Shown here: piece after piece, positions 43,736 to 55,900 of the stretch | Position numbering within the stretch: position 1 is the stretch's first letter | Layout of the letters: each line of letters begins with the position of its first letter | Assembly: GCA_028554795.2 (NCBI GenBank) | Contig: CM068830.1 | Location: 108,327,214 to 108,391,213, forward strand | From: Sinohyriopsis cumingii | Taxonomy: Eukaryota; Mollusca; Bivalvia; Unionida; Unionidae | Reading direction: 5' to 3' | Length of the DNA stretch: 64,000 nt | Notes under the pieces: model-generated | What the model was told of the DNA's origin: nothing | Databases searched by the model: none | What the model saw: only the letters and a program-made list of their open reading frames with translations | Translations under genes and position numbers: made by a program

Positions 43736-44525
43736 AGTAATAGGAAAGGTTGAGAACCAGCAAGTGTTGCAAAATTCAACAAATCATTTATTTCTCTAGA
43801 ATGCCAATATAAAACGTTAAAAACAATTGCAAATTAAATCCCAAATAATCCACTAATTTCTAGCACAAGTCCCAAGATATAAAGTTCTGAATAAACGTTA
43901 GTGATAGTCCAAAATCAATCTTTATGACGCATGTCGTGGTCTGTGTATTAGTGAATCATATTAATAGATTCCAAGACTATATCCACATTTGCATTTCGCT
44001 ATGAATCCAAGACTATATTTCCAACAATGCTATTTTGTTTACACATTGTATTAACAGAGAAGAATCACTTGAGTTAAATAAATTGAAAAAAGGACCCGCC
44101 AAAATGAACTGCTGGATACATCAACAATTCAACTGATTCTGTTTGGATCTTAAACACGAACAAATAATAATTTCCAGTTACAAGATTATATAGTCCTCTA
44201 TTTAAATTCAGATCACAATTAACATTTTCTAAAACCAATAAACTTTCCTAATAAAAATTATCGTTCTGGAAGTTTCCAAATGTTTGCAAGATACAATCTG
44301 AGCTATAATTAGAAGGCATGTTACTAAAATTTTATTATTAAACGTACAAAGCAACAGGTAGACACGGCAATTAACCGGTAATTTCCAATATTCTGGACTT
44401 GAATTGACACCAAACAAAATTACAAAACCAAAATCAATGATTCAGGACAGGTTAGAAAATTACCTTGATTTTGGACAAGGTCACGTCCAAAATAAAATTA
44501 ACCATACCATATAATGAATAAAACG
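43736..44525. repeat. Unnamed interspersed repeat, copy 1
   Basis: Shares ATTCAACAAATCATTTATTT, CTCTA and AATTAAATCCCAAATAATC in the same order with the segment at 51060-51560. The end portion has AAGAAGCAGTGCCACCGACACC. The family is not identified. Confidence 0.5.
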
Positions 44526-44565
44526 TTACAAGAAGCAGTGCCACCGACACCATTAAGTTTGGTTT

Positions 44566-45800
44566 CTATACCTGCAGGTTATGGGGCGACAAGATCCTGT
44601 GTAAGTTGATGAAATTTATACAGGGTGTAACCTGCTTGGTCGGCTCCATCGTTATGAAAGATCGCATACGGGTCAAATATCTAGCGCAATCGTCGCTGTA
44701 TATGCTGAGACAGATAATCCTCGTGACAACTTCGACGTGATACTTACATATTTTGCTACCCTTTCCAGACAGATAAAGAACATCGTGCGATGCTGCTAAC
44801 GAGATTCCAGCTTGATCGTGGCATCGTATAGCATGTTGTTTTCCAACGATTTCCAAGATGGTAAAGATAGCGTCCCAGACATTTAATTCTACTTTTAATT
44901 GCTCAAACGTTCCTAAGCGAGAATAATACTAAAATACCCAAGACACTCAGTTCTCGCAACATCGCGTTGATGTCAATCAGTGCATCTTTGAAACAAGCTA
45001 TGATGAAACTTCATACCTTATAGGGATCGCCTAAGACATTTTCTGATATGTATGTACCGTCCAATTTCATCCACAAGCAATATATTTCCTGTTGCCGCAT
45101 TTGCAATCATTGCCTCTGCGCTGGTTTGCGCCACGTCAGCAAACCTTTTGTTAAGCATATTTCTTAATGACCTTACTGACCGCGATTGTCTTTGTTGCAG
45201 TGAAATGGAACGAGTCCGCCTACGATTGTACCCGCAATGTATCAGTCGCTTATCGTTGTTGTCCATCACAAATCATTTGATTGATCCCAGAATTTCAACC
45301 GGTCTATGGTAGCACGTTTGCTGCTTCAGCGACTCGCACTGAACCTTTTTAGCATCCGGTGTTGCGTGCATGTAAGATCTAAAACACCTTTGATGGTTCC
45401 TTTGAACAATTCCCTGAGGACAGCACAAAGACAAAATTATGTCAGGTAAAAATGTTCTCTAGTTGATAACACGTATGGTTGTTACACGTCCACAAATGAC
45501 TGCCTTTGAATAAGTTAAACATAAGTTATATCTCTAATGTACAGCTGAATCGACAAAGTCTCATGTCGGAGGGCGATGCGTGGTCTTCCTGGTCCACAAA
45601 GGAAAAATGTACGTGAGTGATTCGAGGATTGTTACATGGAAGAAGCACGAAGGCTGTCAGGACAAACGCAAACAGATCACCCGCTCTCTCATTAGGGGAG
45701 AACCAAAACAATATGTAGGAATGGGTGGCAACTGCACCGCTAAAGATGATTACGTCGGGGTCATTCTTCGTAAAGGTAACTACCGTTGATGTCGTTACAG
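44566..45800. other. Protein-like segments of unknown origin, both strands
   Basis: GC content is higher here than around it. Minus strand 44566-44890: ILEIVGKQHAIRCHDQAGIS and LAASHDVLYLSGKG. Minus strand 45018-45269: SISLQQRQSRSVRSLRNMLN. Plus strand 45580-45789: MVFLVHKGKMYVSDSRIVTW and GGNCTAKDDYVGVILRKGNY. The region resumes after the LINE insertion at 49110. It may be a decayed transposon or gene; no family was recognised. Confidence 0.3.
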
Positions 45801-45811
45801 GTTAGATATAT

Positions 45812-45897
45812 TTGAATCGTCAAAGTGATCCTGACAATGGCTGGTGCGATATTGTAACTAGTACCGACACGTTCTCATGCAAAATTTGTTCGCATTT
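45812..45897. repeat. 86-bp target-site duplication, left copy
   Basis: TTGAATCGTCAAAGTGATCC through GTTCGCATTT equals 49024-49109 except for one base (CTGACAATGG against CTGAAAATGG). The LINE lies exactly between the two copies. Confidence 0.93.
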
Positions 45898-45913
45898 CTT
45901 GGCATCCGTCCGT

Positions 45914-47075
45914 CTACGAGAGACGATGGCATAGCTCCAAAGTACGCTTTTGCTTATCCTTCTTTTTAGCTCTCTTTTCAGCTTGTTTTATTCTTCTCTT
46001 TTCCTCTGCGTTTTGAACTCCCTGCCTGACAGCTAGACGCCAGCTGGAACGGTTGTTTGCACAGCTCTCCCAGTCGTTGACATTGATGTTTGCTGTCTTC
46101 ATATCCTTCTTGCAAACATCTTTGTAGCACAGATGTGGTCGTCCAGTTGGTCGTGCACCTTCTGCTAACTCCCCATATAACAGGTCCTTGGGAATGCGAC
46201 CTGGGTCCATTCTATTGACATGGCCGAGCCAGCGAAGGCGCCTCTCGCTGAGTATGGAGAACATGCTGTTCATGTTGGCGCGTTCTAGAACCTCTGTGTT
46301 GGGTACTTTGTCCTGCCACTGGATGTGCAGAATGCGCCGCAGACATCTCAGGTGGAAGCTGTAGAGTTTCCTATCGTGTCTTGCATATGTGGTCCATGTT
46401 TCGCTGCTGTAGAGAAGTGAGCTGAGCACGCACGCTTGGTAGACACGCAGTTTTGTCTTCTCTGTGAGGTTGGGGTTGTTCCAGACCCTCTGGTTAAGTC
46501 TGGCCATCACTGCTGCTGCCTTGGCAATCCTGCCGTCCACCTCAGAATCAATGGAGAGCGAGCTGGAGATGTTAGACCCGAGGTATGTGAAGTTCTCGAC
46601 AACTTCCAAATTGTACCCATCGATGGAGACAGAGGGAGGGGAGTCTGTGTCCTGTGCCATGACATTCGTTTTCTTCAAACTGATGGTCAGTCTAAATTCC
46701 TTACATGCATGGGAGAGGCAGCATACCAGCTGCTGAAGTCCATCTTCCGTGTGTGATGTCAAGGCTGCATCGTCGGCAAAGAGCAATTCACGGATGAGTA
46801 CCTCTGTGACTTTAGTCTTAGCACGGAGACGGGCGATGTTGAACAGCTTGCCGTCAGCCCTGGTATGGATGCACACTCCCTCGCTGCAGTCATTGAATGC
46901 GTACTGGAGAAGCATGGAGAAGAAGATGGCAAAGAGCGTTGGTGCAAGGACACAGCCTTGTTTGACTCCGCTAATGACTGGGAATGCTTCAGATGTTGCG
47001 CCATTGAAACACACTGTGCTGTGCATGTTCTCGTGGAACGACATAATGACAGCAAGCAGACGTGGGGGGGGGGGG
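45914..47075 (-). CDS. LINE reverse transcriptase, C-terminal half
   Basis: RT blocks 5-7: GVKQGCVLAPTLFAIFFSML, the catalytic LLFADDAALTSH (ADD box), KTNVMAQDT and NFTYLGSNIS, then the C-terminal region ETWTTYARHDRKLYSFHLRC, RRLRWLGHVNRM, GARPTGRPHLCYKDVCKKD and a Lys-rich end, EKRAKKKDKQK. The whole C-terminus is intact to the stop. Confidence 0.92.
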
Positions 47076-47603
47076 GCAGCCGATCTTCTGCAGGAGTCTG
47101 AAGAGTTCACTCCGACTAACCATATCAAACGCCTTCGTCAGGTCTATGAAGGCAATGTAGAGGGGCATCCGCTGCTCGCGACACTTCTCCTGCAGCTGAC
47201 GTAGTGAGAAGATCATGGCTACAGTTGACCTGCCGACTCGAAATCCACACTGGGATTCTGGGTAGACGCAGGAGGCTAGGATCTGCAAGCGCGCCAAGGT
47301 AACAAGGGCGAAGGCCTTTCCGACGATGCTGAAAAGGGAGATGCCCCGATAGTTGTTGCAGTCGCTACGGTCTCCTTTGTTTTTGTACAAAGTGACGATG
47401 TTGGCGTCACGCATGTCCTGTGGGATGTATCCCTGTTCCCAGCAAAGGCAGAGGAGTGTGTGTAGGGTCTGGAGCAGTGCTGGTTTTCCGCTCTTGAGGA
47501 CTTCAGGCGGAATGCCGTCTCTTCCAGGAGCCTTCCCACAGGCAAGGCAATCGATGACTTTTCCGAGCTCTTCCAGGGTGGGCTGTGTGTCTAGCTCCTC
47601 CAT
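46989..47603 (-). CDS. LINE reverse transcriptase, N-terminal half
   Basis: RT blocks 1-4: GKAPGRDGIPPEVLKSG, NIVTLYKNKGDRSDCNNYRG, ISLFSIVGKAFA, ESQCGFRVGRSTVAMIFSLR and the catalytic-site region FIDLTKAFDMVSR (first Asp of the RT triad). It continues into the next piece across a poly-G tract at about 47065-47076 (KIGCPPPP), where the frame shifts. Confidence 0.9.
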   Translation of the reverse strand: MEELDTQPTLEELGKVIDCLACGKAPGRDGIPPEVLKSGKPALLQTLHTLLCLCWEQGYIPQDMRDANIVTLYKNKGDRSDCNNYRGISLFSIVGKAFALVTLARLQILASCVYPESQCGFRVGRSTVAMIFSLRQLQEKCREQRMPLYIAFIDLTKAFDMVSRSELFRLLQKIGCPPPPTSACCHYVVPREHAQHSVFQWRNI

Positions 47604-49020
47604 GACAGGCAGGTCTGGAATGGCGTCCAGGGCAGTTCCAGTGACATTGTTTTGGGTTGCATATAGCTCGAGATAGTGCTCAACCCATCGCTGCAGTTGT
47701 TTCCCCTGGTCTGTGATGACTTCGCCCGTCTTGGACTTGAGAGGGGCGGTCTTGTAGCTGGGGGGGGGGGGGGGGCTGCCGCCTTTTTGATACCCTCATA
47801 CATTCCTCTTGTATCCCCGGTGTGAGCAGCTGTCTGTATACTGTTGCAAAGGTTCAGCCAGTAGGTGTTGGCACAGCGGCGGGCGGTCTTCTGGGCGTTA
47901 TTCCTCGCAATCCTGAGGGCTTGTAGTGTTCTGGGGCTAGGTGCAGCCTTGTATGCCAGGAGGGCTTTCCTCTTTGCCTCAGTCACGGGCTCCATCTCCT
48001 CCCAGTTTGCCTCATACCAGTCGACATTTTTTCGCTCCCTCTTCCCGTAAGCTGTGATGGCTGAATTGTACACAGAGTCAGGGATATGGGACCACTTGGA
48101 ATCAATGGTGTCATCAGGTGTCACTTTGGTGAGGGCTTCCTTCAGTTTGCTGGTGAACTGCTGTGTTTTCTCTGGGTTGCTTGCACAGCAGGTGTTGATA
48201 CGTGGGTGACCCTTCTTCTTGGCGTGGTGCAGCTTCTTCGGTAATATTCGCACCTTGCTGGCCACGAGGGAATGGTCCGTGTCACAATCGGCACTGTGGT
48301 AGCTGCGGGTAAGGAGGACACTGGCCAGTTCTGCATGCCTGGTGATGACAAGGTCTAGCTGGTGCCAGTGGCGTGAACGTGGGTGTCTCCACGACACCTG
48401 GTGGATCTCCTTGCATTTGAAGAAAGTGTTGGTCACACATAGGCTGTGGGAGCAGCACATCTCCAGCAGTCGCTGACCATTCTCGTTGATCTTGCCCCTT
48501 CCGTAAAAGCCGAGACAGGTGGACCAGGCCTCATGGTCAGCTCCCACTCTAGCATTGAAGTCTCCTAGTAAGTAAAGGCTTTCATTGTTGGGGATACTGG
48601 ATATTGCCTGATCCAGAGCCTCATAAAACTTGTCTTTCTCCTCGTAGGTGGAGTAGAGGGTTGGGGCGTACACACTGAAGATGTTGACTGGGCCTAAGGA
48701 TGTTGACAGCCGGAGGGCATGGATTCTCTCAGTACCTGATGATGGAGGTTCAATGAAGGCGATTAGCGTGTTCTTGACGGCAAAGCCTACACCATGCTGC
48801 CTAGGTTCATCCAAGGGCTTCCCCTGCCAAAAGAATGTGTAATTGGCTTCCCTGATGGTGCCGCTGTCAGCCAGTCGGGTCTCCTGGAGGCAGGCAATGT
48901 CGATGTTCAGTCGGGAGAGTTCTCTGTCAATGACGGCAGTCTTCCGTGCATCGTCGATCTGCTGTAGGTCAGTGGTCAATCCAGGAGATATGGTCCTGAT
49001 GTTCCAGGTTGCAAAACGAA
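47591..49020 (-). CDS. LINE endonuclease (APE type) and start of the RT region
   Basis: Apurinic-type endonuclease signatures: ATWNIRT, the catalytic Glu in LNIDIACLQETRLADSGTI, SVYAPTL, LLGDFNARVG, a late block LDLVITR and the catalytic SADCDTDHSLV (DH pair). These enzymes nick target DNA to prime reverse transcription. The basic linker (KRERKNVDWYEANWEEMEPV) follows. The frame ends after AAAPPPPP, where a poly-G tract (plus strand 47761-47774) shifts the frame into that of the next piece. Confidence 0.9.
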
Positions 49021-49023
49021 GAG

Positions 49024-49109
49024 TTGAATCGTCAAAGTGATCCTGAAAATGGCTGGTGCGATATTGTAACTAGTACCGACACGTTCTCATGCAAAATTTG
49101 TTCGCATTT
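49024..49109. repeat. 86-bp target-site duplication, right copy
   Basis: Partner of 45812-45897. The uninterrupted target probably read on from GTTCGCATTT into GAGAATCG at 49110. Confidence 0.93.
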
Positions 49110-50560
49110 GAGAATCGTATTCATATATTCCGGCCAACCAGCGTCGATCATGTGTCACCAACCGTGTACTGTGGATATGTGATGAATAGACCTGAGTGTA
49201 GGCTCCTGTTAGCGGATGTAGATTTAAAAATCACGATTGATCATCAGAAAAGAGTCCGTGTATGTTTGCAGCATCTTGTCGCAGTACTACGGGTTGATCA
49301 TGTTATATTAGGAGTCGTTCATGAGCAGCCACCAACAAGGACGCGCAAACAAAGATTGTTCTGATTTAACATGGACCATTTGCCTCGCACGGCAATGCGT
49401 CCGCCCTCGAATACCTTGCGTGACTAGAAAGCAGGTTGCGCAATAAGTCTGTAATGTTTGTTTTGCTCCTTTTCCAATATAATATAAACGGGAACATTGT
49501 GAATTTGAAAAAAGTCTTTTCCAAGTTCGTTTGACGCGTCTACTCTCTAATTCATATTCATCTGAATGTACAAAACCATCGACGCTCAGGCCCGGCAGGC
49601 CAAATGGTCTAAATCTAGGGTGGCCGAGTGGTCTAAAGTGCTTGCCTTTACTGATCACTGCCATATCACTTCTGTCCGCGTGAGTTCGAAAATCCGACTC
49701 GGCATATTTGAGTATAATAGAAAGCTTGCAAGTATCTTCTTATGTGTTGGTGGTTCTTACCGGGGTTTTCAAGGGTTCTTCTTCCATCCGTTATATTGGC
49801 CGCCATTTATAGTCTATCTTGTGCTGTGAGATGTTATAAACATAAAACAGCGACAGCATCCATCAATGTACTATGGCGAAACCATACTGCAGGTTTCGGA
49901 TATGAATATCACAGTTGAGTTCTTGGCTTTGGTTCGGAACCACCTTGATGCATTCCGTGAACGTACACCCAAAATCATTTGCGTGAGCACGCTGGTACGG
50001 GGACTTCCACTCGCAGGCCTCCAACCAACATCACTGGTAATTTTTCTATTGACACTGGTTGCATAATCGCCAATGTATCCGGTTTCAAGATACATGATGT
50101 AATTGAGGTGGAACGCAGGGTCTTATCCGTCCACGTTCGGGTTGTTCGTGAGAAAATAGCCATATCTTTGCATGGACGTTTAAGAACCAAATGTTGATCA
50201 ATGTAGGTTAGTTGGTTTTCGACAGCAGGGCATCAGATGCTATTCCTAGCGATAGTGTACGGTGTCAAGCTTGTACACTTCTATACCAGTATCGCGGAAC
50301 GCCTAAAATACACCCGCTAGCAGCAGTAAATCACTGTACAATTACAAATCGTGGTAGTGGTTGAGCTTTAGAAAACAAAACGCGGAATAAACAGTCGTCG
50401 GTAGAAATGACTTCGCGGGACGATGACGAATAGGAGGCTTCAATCGGTGGCGATAGAGTGTCAGCAAACTTCTTCTGTGTCGCTCTTGTAGTCGTACGGG
50501 TATATTCCTTTAAGCATAATAAACTGCAACTGACATCATTGCTGGGAATAACAAACATTG
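49110..50560. other. Continuation of the unassigned protein-like region, with a SINE
   Basis: Frames such as plus 49979-50197 (FSIDTGCIIANVSGFKIHDV) and minus 49871-50095 (GYIGDYATSVNRKITSDVGW) cover the same bases, so at most one is real. No family is recognised. The SINE at 49612-49853 interrupts it. Confidence 0.3.
49612..49853 (+). mobile_element. Diverged tRNA-derived SINE, same family as 2734-2982
   Basis: A-box GGCCGAGTGGTCTAAAGTGC, B-box-like GAGTTCGAAAATCCGAC, a body with TCTTATGTGTTGGTGGTTCT and an end, TTATAAACATAAAAC. It matches the copy at 2734 along its length but with many substitutions, so it is older. Just upstream (about 49590-49611) lies a second A-box-like GGCCAAATGGTCTAAA. 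Confidence 0.8.
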
Positions 50561-51060
50561 GTGCATTTGCTGGTTTCTAACCGACTACATTCACCATATC
50601 CTTTACATTCTGTAAATGTTTTTCTTTCAAAACGTCCAAGTTTTAATATTGATTGATACTGTTGTCTGTTGTCTATATATTAAACTTCTATCATTTTTGT
50701 TAAAGAACGACATTTCCTGGTGGTAACCAAGTGTTACATTATTCATCATATATATCCGTCACTATTTACAAGAACATATTGCTTCATTAATGCATGAGTA
50801 CTGATGTGTGATAAATGATTTTCCATCCCTCTATGAGGCTTGTTAATATAACTAAACATTGTCTGGTTTCGTTTTGTGTGAATTAATTATAATATTTCAT
50901 ATAAAACCGATGAAGAAAAATGTATTAGGAAGGGCGATGCAGTGAAATACAATGCGAAGGAAACCACGTTAAATAAAACTGAGCTCAGTTGACTGAATAA
51001 ATAACGTATCAGCACAATGTTAATATTATACTTTCTATATTCAATTCTGGACAAGAGAAC
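50561..51060. other. Intron; no feature recognised
   Basis: AT-rich DNA without frames or repeats of note. Confidence 0.7.
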
Positions 51061-51560
51061 AGTGTTACGAATCTATGTTCTTAGACAAGAGAACAGAGAA
51101 AGCCATGCAACAAGTTTAGGATAATTCAGCAAATAATTTATTTCTCTACATTAGAACATGAAAATTTTATGTTATTTACAGGATCATGAATTAAATCCCA
51201 AATAATCATACAAGTTCTATTACAATTTCAAACGTAAAGAGTGGTCCGAATGAATTGCAGTAATGAATAAATGCTGATGAGCCAATGTTCTTGGATGAGC
51301 CGATGTACCATTAGTATTGATGTATTGCCATGATATAACCCAGAATGTCCTCGAATAAATTTATAATAATCCTAAATAATGATTTTGTTAATAATATCAA
51401 TGAGCACTTTTCAATTTCAATGAATACTTTTAAATAACTGATTCCTCTGAAATTAAAGCTGAACTCAAAAGATGATGATTTTAGAGAATGAACAAAAAGT
51501 GGAAATGAATACTTTTGATGCAATAAACGTTGTAGAAAAATCTAAGACAAATGTACTTTA
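51060..51560. repeat. Unnamed interspersed repeat, copy 2
   Basis: Shares ATTCAGCAAATAATTTATTT, CTCTA and AATTAAATCCCAAATAATC with 43736-44525. Diverged elsewhere. Confidence 0.5.
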
Positions 51561-51661
51561 AAAATGTGAGTCGAACGTTTGCTTCCAGAGCCACCTAATT
51601 TTCTAGACAACATGAGACCTGGAACTCAAACACCAGCAAACAAACATATTTATAACAAGAG

Positions 51662-51975
51662 ACCGCTCCAGTGGCCTAGTGGTTACAGCGTACGCCTTGG
51701 ATGCGAAAGGTTGCCCTATGAAACCCTGGCCGAGTCACACCAAAGATTTATAAAAATGATACAATCAGCTTTCCCGCTAGGCGCTCATAATTGACAGGTT
51801 ATTGTTAGGACCGGTCCGCCCTGGTGTCAGAATACTGTGAACAGGTGGGACATCCTGCTACATACCCGCGGAATGATGCACCCGCGCTAACCATCACCTT
51901 AAGCTGCCACGCTTCAGACATCGTAGTAATATGACTGAACCATTGTTAACGCAACGTTAAAACACGCACACTTTG
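51662..51975 (+). mobile_element. tRNA-derived SINE of a second family
   Basis: Head GCTCCAGTGGCCTAGTGGTT with A box, then a B-box-like GAAACCCTGGCCGAGTC. The body contains GGTCCGCCCTGGTGTCAGAA, TACTGTGAACAGGTGGGACA and TCCTGCTACATACCC, and the end reads AACGCAACGTTAAAACACGC. The GGTGTCAGAATAxTGTGA body is one I know from gastropod SINEs. Diverged, hence old. Confidence 0.75.
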
Positions 51976-52950
51976 TACAAGACAAAACGAAGGTAAACCT
52001 TCTTGAATATCCCAAGGTCACGGAGTCATGTCAACGTGCTTAAAGTATCTATCTTAAAGTATAAGATTCAATCATTGACAAAAGCTAACTATGTCATATG
52101 TTGTTTATAGACGACGCTTGCAATCAACAAAAACGAAATAAATGTAAAATATACATATCCAGTACATTAATGAAAGCCAAGATCAACGTTCACAAAATCA
52201 ATTTATGCTATTGACTTTCGGTTACGACGTGTGGCGATAAGTACATCAAACTACTCTGCTAAATATAAGTTTTAATAGTACAATAAAAATGAAAGATATC
52301 CATTGCGTGCAGATGGTATAACAATGTGTTGTAATTAACGTGAGATACCATATGCACACATGATCTAGGTTTAATTTAGACAACAATAATGACTGCTTTG
52401 AAAATTTAACATACAAAATACTGAAAATTATTTTGCAAGAATTAATAATGAAATAAACGAAACTACAACAGTACAAACAAATGACACTACATATTCTAGA
52501 GTAACAAAAAGATCAAACCATCAATACATATTGATTGTAAATTATTTGACAGTAAGCCGAAACGGTAGGATTATTGTCGAATAATAAAATAGTGTGTTTA
52601 TGATCCCCAGAATTGGGCAGACATGGTAAAATATAACATTGAAAAGTGCCATTTCACTGAATTAAATATACTCTTGGTATTTTTGTGGGATCATGATATC
52701 AAAATGTATTTCACACCACATAGTAAACTGAAATAGATAATAGTATGGAACTAGGTCAAAGAGAAATACATGCCATGATAATTAGGTGTTCTCTGGAAAT
52801 ATATATGCACAGAATATAAATGTATTGTCTGCAAAGGAAACGCCTTACGCGGTTAGTTTCTATGAAGCATTAAAAAATAATAATTGTTTCCAAAGTATTA
52901 AGATGTAAGACGACTGCTAAGAATAACGTAACAAGGGTTTATGAGGATAT
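51976..52950. other. Intron; no feature recognised
   Basis: AT-rich DNA without recognisable frames. Confidence 0.7.
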
Positions 52951-55900
52951 TTATTCTTCTTCGGTTGTCCATCCTGTTCGATGGTGACGCTAATGGCTTT
53001 TGTGTCCAAAGCTTCAAGCACACATGATGTTGCAGGTTGGGCATAGGAAGTCTTTGGACGTGATTGTCGGGGATGCTGAGGTGTACTGTTTTTCTGTCAT
53101 CGCTGTGATTCTTTGGCAGTGGTTATCCTCCACTACCTAAATAGCGATGAGCGTGCTGCATGTAAACCTTACCTTGGCAGAGTCTCGTACCTTTTCAGGT
53201 TACACTTAGGGTTGTCTTTGTACCATTTCCTGGGGCGCCCTGCGCTGGGCTTTCAGCGGTAATGCCTTAATTCTAGGATTACAGGTCCATTTAAAGACTT
53301 TTAAGTTGGACACTCTGTCTTGCCATCTTATGCACATGATTACCCGTAGTGAGTGCATGTGGAATTGCTCGATCTGCGTAGGATTACCACACTAAGCAAT
53401 CCGGGTTTCACATCCATAGAGCAATGTCGTGAGGACGACAACTTTTTAAACCTTGATCTTGGTGGACTGTGACATCATGTATTCCTAGGCTTGGATTGCC
53501 CGTCGGATTCTCGCTGTAGTTTCATTGTCCACAGACCCATCTGAAGACATTGTGCTTCCCATGTATGTAGAGCTCTCCACGTAGGTGGTTTTCCAAGTGC
53601 GCCATAAGTGCTACGTGGTCGGCAAACAGAGCTTCGAGAAGTAGTATGTCAGGTGTCTTTTTTGTTGAAGACGAGCAATGAAAATCAAACAAGGATCAAT
53701 CAAGGCGATACTTCATGTAGACTCTAATGTCGAAGTCCTTCGCTGCATGGAATATTACTTGAGTGAAGAAGATGCTGAACTGTACAGGTGGGAGTACACA
53801 GCCCTAATACACTCCAGTCGATACGCTAAAGTGTTCTGAGTGCTCACAATTGGACACGACCTCTTCTGTCATGACGTTATGGAACAAATATATAAGGGTG
53901 GTTAACTTTATGGGGCAGCCAAGGTTTCCTAAGACAAGCCACGTGGCTTCTCTATTAAGATAGTCAAAAGCCTTGGTGATAGAGATCCATATTCTTTTCC
54001 ATGCATTATCCCGTATTTGCCTCACGGTGAAGAATCCGCGCTGTGAATCAAGAAGTAATTCCTCTGAGAGGGCTGCGACAAGGCTGTTCAGAACGGTAAA
54101 GGAAAAACTATTCAATGCAATGGAGGGCAGATAAATTCCTCTGCAGTTCTTGCAATCAGCTCTAACACTTTTATTATTGTATAGAGTGATGAGAGTGGCA
54201 TCTCGTAGATCTGTAGGTGTTTCCTCCTTGCCCCAAATGCAACTGAATATATCATGGAAAGATCCAAATGAATCTGTGTCATGAGCCTGAAATACTTATG
54301 CAGGAATTCTATCTTTACCTGGTGCTCTGCCACAGTTCATCTTTTCAGTTACAAACCTACTTCTCAGATTGGTACAAGTCTGGCTTTTCATGGACTGGTC
54401 TTTGATGTATTTGCTATAATGTTGTTGTATTTGTTGTGATGTTGAACTGTCCACAGTCGATGAGCGATTGAGGAGCGATTGAGGAGCTGACTGAAGTGTA
54501 CATTCCATCACGCTTGTATCCATTCCATGTCTTTAATTGTTGCAGTGCCATCTTCTGAGAACGGATAGGTTGATCCTGATCTGGGAGGTCCATAATCAGC
54601 TTTAACCGCACAATAGAACATCGTGGAAATCCTCATATCAGTACGTTGCTGGATTCTCTTAGCTTTATATCCCAACCATCGATCCTGCGTTTTTGAAGTT
54701 CCAGTTGAGTCCTAGACTGCAGTTTCTTGAACTTGTCTCTCCTGGAGATGGAGGTTTTGTCTTTCGGCCGCTCAGATAATGCCCTGTTCTTTTCTTCAAT
54801 CATGATTTTGATGCCCTCATTATACCCATCGAACCAGTCATGGTGGACTCTTGTTCTATGACCCAGTACTGTGTTAGTTGTTTCTGTCACCATCTTTTTA
54901 AACTTGGTCCATTTTTCAGTTAGGCATCCAGTCAGTGGTCCTTCAACAGATAGATGGTTGTTGAGTTTGATTCGGAACTCTGTCTAGTGCTCCGGGTGCT
55001 TTAACTTGCTTGTGTTGAGTACAGGCCTTACCTTTTTGGGTCGTTTATGGTGATGAGGGATACTGTGAAGGTTAAACTTGGTTCTGACAAGTCTGTGCTC
55101 AGTGAAGCACACTGCTCCACGCATGGACCTGGTGATGAGGACATTACTGACGTCCCTTTGCTTAGTTGTGGCATGGTCCTTGAGAAGACAATGCTAAGAC
55201 CTTGGGTGCATCCACGTTGTCTTGCACATGTCCGCTTTTCTGAATATAGTCTTCGTGATCAAAAGGCTGTGTTCAGCACATTTGCCGCGGAGAAGCGGAC
55301 CGTTGTTGTTCCTTTTCAAAATTCCATATTTCTCGACCACAATACTCTGCTGAGCTTTGTCCATGCCAACTCTAAAGTTGAAATTATCCAACATGAATAA
55401 CGTGTCATTGGCCAGAACATATCTTTGGATATAGTCCAAGTCAGTATGGAACTGTTGCTTGGTTTCATCTGGACATGTTATGGTTGCGGAATAGGTACTT
55501 ATGATTGTCAGGAATTGTTAGCATCTAATCGGGATGCGGAGTTTCACGAATCTCTCGTTGATGCACGTTAGTAGGTCTAGGAGGTTGCTCAGCAAGCTTG
55601 CCCCAATGTCAAGTCCACGACATAGATCCTGTCCTTCTCTTCACCTTTTCATGCCTGCGTTTCTTTTCTAGAAAAAGGTGTACTCACCTGTCTCCGTCAG
55701 AGATTACTCCCCTGCAAATCGTGTCTCACTGAGTGCTGCCAAATCAATATTGTATCGTGCTGGTTCTTTAGCGATAAGGGCTGTTCGTCTTTGGGGTCTT
55801 GCGCCCGTCTTTTGGCCCATAATTATACATACATTACATTCTCCTATGACAATTTGCATTCTTCCTGGTTTCTCTGTTCTACTATTTTCTGAGTTTCGAC

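Larger units (their letters stand above)
45898..49023 (-). mobile_element. RTE-type non-LTR retrotransposon (LINE), recent
   Basis: 3126 bp on the minus strand. It starts exactly at the endonuclease (LRFATWNIRTISPGLTTDLQ), so it is probably 5'-truncated, and ends about 30 bp after the stop with TCTCGTAGACGGACGGATGC. One protein, endonuclease then reverse transcriptase, with no separate ORF1, matches the RTE layout; related copies are often annotated as craniofacial development protein 2-like. The reading frame changes only at two poly-C (minus strand) tracts. The flanking 86-bp repeats differ at one base. The insertion is antisense to the Ig gene, in its intron. Confidence 0.93.

Noticed and set aside
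45052-45312. A cysteine-rich plus-strand frame resembling a P2X7-type zinc domain (CLCCSEMERV)
   Set aside because: Only a few residues fit, and a minus-strand frame covers the same bases; not enough for a call.
46436-47204. Plus-strand open frames over the LINE
   Set aside because: Shadows of the reverse transcriptase on the minus strand, which has all its catalytic motifs.
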